A stretch of 64,000 bases of DNA, from the NCBI RefSeq assembly GCF_014960965.1, contig NZ_CP063169.1:2513581-2577580 (forward strand), written 5' to 3'. The stretch is from Ruania alkalisoli (GTDB taxonomy: Bacteria; Actinomycetota; Actinomycetes; Actinomycetales; Beutenbergiaceae). This document shows positions 63,287 to 64,000 of this stretch, one piece after another. The notes under the pieces are model-generated. The model worked only from the letters and a program-made list of their open reading frames with translations. It was not told the origin of the DNA and searched no databases. Position 1 is the stretch's first letter, and each line of letters opens with the position of its first letter. A program made the position numbers and the translations under genes.

Positions 63287-64000
63287 GTGCCCTCACGCGA
63301 TGCCCTGCACGATGCGATCATCGTCGACTTCCCGTTGCGCGGATCCGGCTGGACCGCGGTGACGACGCCCGCCGAACGTATCCCCAGCCACGGCACCGAT
63401 CTGCTGGGCCAGCGGTTCGCCTACGACTTCGTCCAGGTGGACCACCGTCCGGGCTTCCACGCTCATCCGGCGCCTACCTGGCGGATGCTGCTCAGCGGCG
63501 CGCCGACCCGGGAGTTCTACGGCTGGGGGCAGCCGATCCACGCGCCGTGCGACGCCGAGGTGATCCGGGTGGTCGATGGCGTGCGCGAGCGTGGCTGGGT
63601 GCATCCTGCCCGCGAGGCGGCCCGCACCATGCACACCGCCGCGACTTTCCGGCCGGAGAGCGTGGCCCAGATGGCGGCGGTGCTCGGCAACCATGTGATC
63701 CTGCGGGCCGCCGACCACCGCGGCGGTCCCGTGTTCGTCGGTCTGGGGCATCTGCAGCGGCACAGTGCGCAGGTGCGGTCCGGTCAGCGGGTGCGGGCAG
63801 GTGAGTTCGTGGGCCGTGTGGGGCACAGCGGCAACTCCACGATGCCGCACCTGCACCTGCAGCTGATGGACTCGGCTGACCTACGGGTGGCTCGCGGTCT
63901 GCCGTGTGCGTTCGCCTCCTATGACGTGGTGGAACGGCCCGAGGAGGGGCGCACGATCATCACACCCGTCACTGATGGGATCCCGAAGCGGTTCGAACGG
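63287..64000 (+). CDS. M23 family metallopeptidase, 5' part
   Basis: First 238 codons of a gene that runs off the right edge. It begins with GTG 63287 (VPSRDALHDAIIVDFPLRGSG); no ATG is available in frame. SHGTDLLGQRFAYDFVQVD supplies the first zinc ligands and STMPHLHLQLMD the HxH motif of LytM/M23 peptidases, with GRVGHSGNS between. No signal peptide or membrane anchor is seen at the N-terminus, which is unusual for a peptidoglycan hydrolase; it may be a cytoplasmic or non-cell-wall member. Confidence 0.82.
   Translation, partial: MPSRDALHDAIIVDFPLRGSGWTAVTTPAERIPSHGTDLLGQRFAYDFVQVDHRPGFHAHPAPTWRMLLSGAPTREFYGWGQPIHAPCDAEVIRVVDGVRERGWVHPAREAARTMHTAATFRPESVAQMAAVLGNHVILRAADHRGGPVFVGLGHLQRHSAQVRSGQRVRAGEFVGRVGHSGNSTMPHLHLQLMDSADLRVARGLPCAFASYDVVERPEEGRTIITPVTDGIPKRFER

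Overview
The window is about 69% GC, densely coded, and comes from an actinomycete. Supporting signs are mycothione reductase, an F420-type nitroreductase-fold protein, a RamB/PrpR-type regulator next to GTP-dependent PEP carboxykinase, a Ku/LigD end-joining pair, a LAxTG-type cell-wall sorting signal and frequent GTG/TTG and apparently leaderless starts. A member of the Micrococcales (Ruania, Beutenbergia or Georgenia-like) is my best guess; this is inference from gene content, not a measured phylogeny. No rRNA, tRNA, CRISPR array or recognisable transposase was seen.

Layout. 1-4.7 kb: end of a sugar isomerase/epimerase gene, a Gfo/Idh/MocA oxidoreductase, 6-phosphogluconate dehydrogenase, and larE-larB for the nickel-pincer cofactor. 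4.7-7.5 kb: a possible leader ORF and two CNNM/CorC membrane proteins. 7.5-11.6 kb (minus): an unknown lipoprotein, a membrane-anchored metallophosphoesterase and a VKOR-family protein, overlapping or closely spaced. 11.8-23.7 kb (minus): a carbohydrate locus with GH116, an ABC importer, a DUF4185/GH183-type lipoprotein, a DUF2961/GH172 enzyme, a LacI regulator with a perfect operator, a second beta-propeller protein and a membrane protein. 23.8-27.7 kb: a heterodimeric ABC exporter. 27.8-31.5 kb: divergent Ku and LigD.

31.5-38.8 kb: an MFS exporter with a divergent LysR regulator, small proteins, and pckG divergent from a RamB/PrpR-like regulator. 38.8-40 kb: a DUF559 endonuclease-like gene bracketed by six copies of a 24-bp repeat that recurs at 23.7 and 59.4 kb. 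40-46 kb: Rieske lipoprotein, TetR/DUF899 pair, and a PadR-controlled ABC transporter. 46-53.7 kb: oxidoreductase, YbjQ protein, mycothione reductase, DUF488-pirin, a DUF1540 protein, and an amidohydrolase with a GntR regulator. 53.9-64 kb: a 1482-residue wall-anchored phosphoesterase, exonuclease III, GH15 and zwf (overlapping), an F420-type protein and the start of an M23 peptidase.

The most notable system is the 11.8-22.9 kb locus. GH172, GH116 and GH183-type enzymes together are the set known to take apart mycobacterial D-arabinan (arabinogalactan and lipoarabinomannan). The signal sequences suggest a division of labour: a surface endo-acting lipoprotein, an ABC importer, then cytoplasmic exo-acting enzymes, with LacI control. 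The second notable item is the dispersed 24-bp repeat family gathered around the DUF559 gene.
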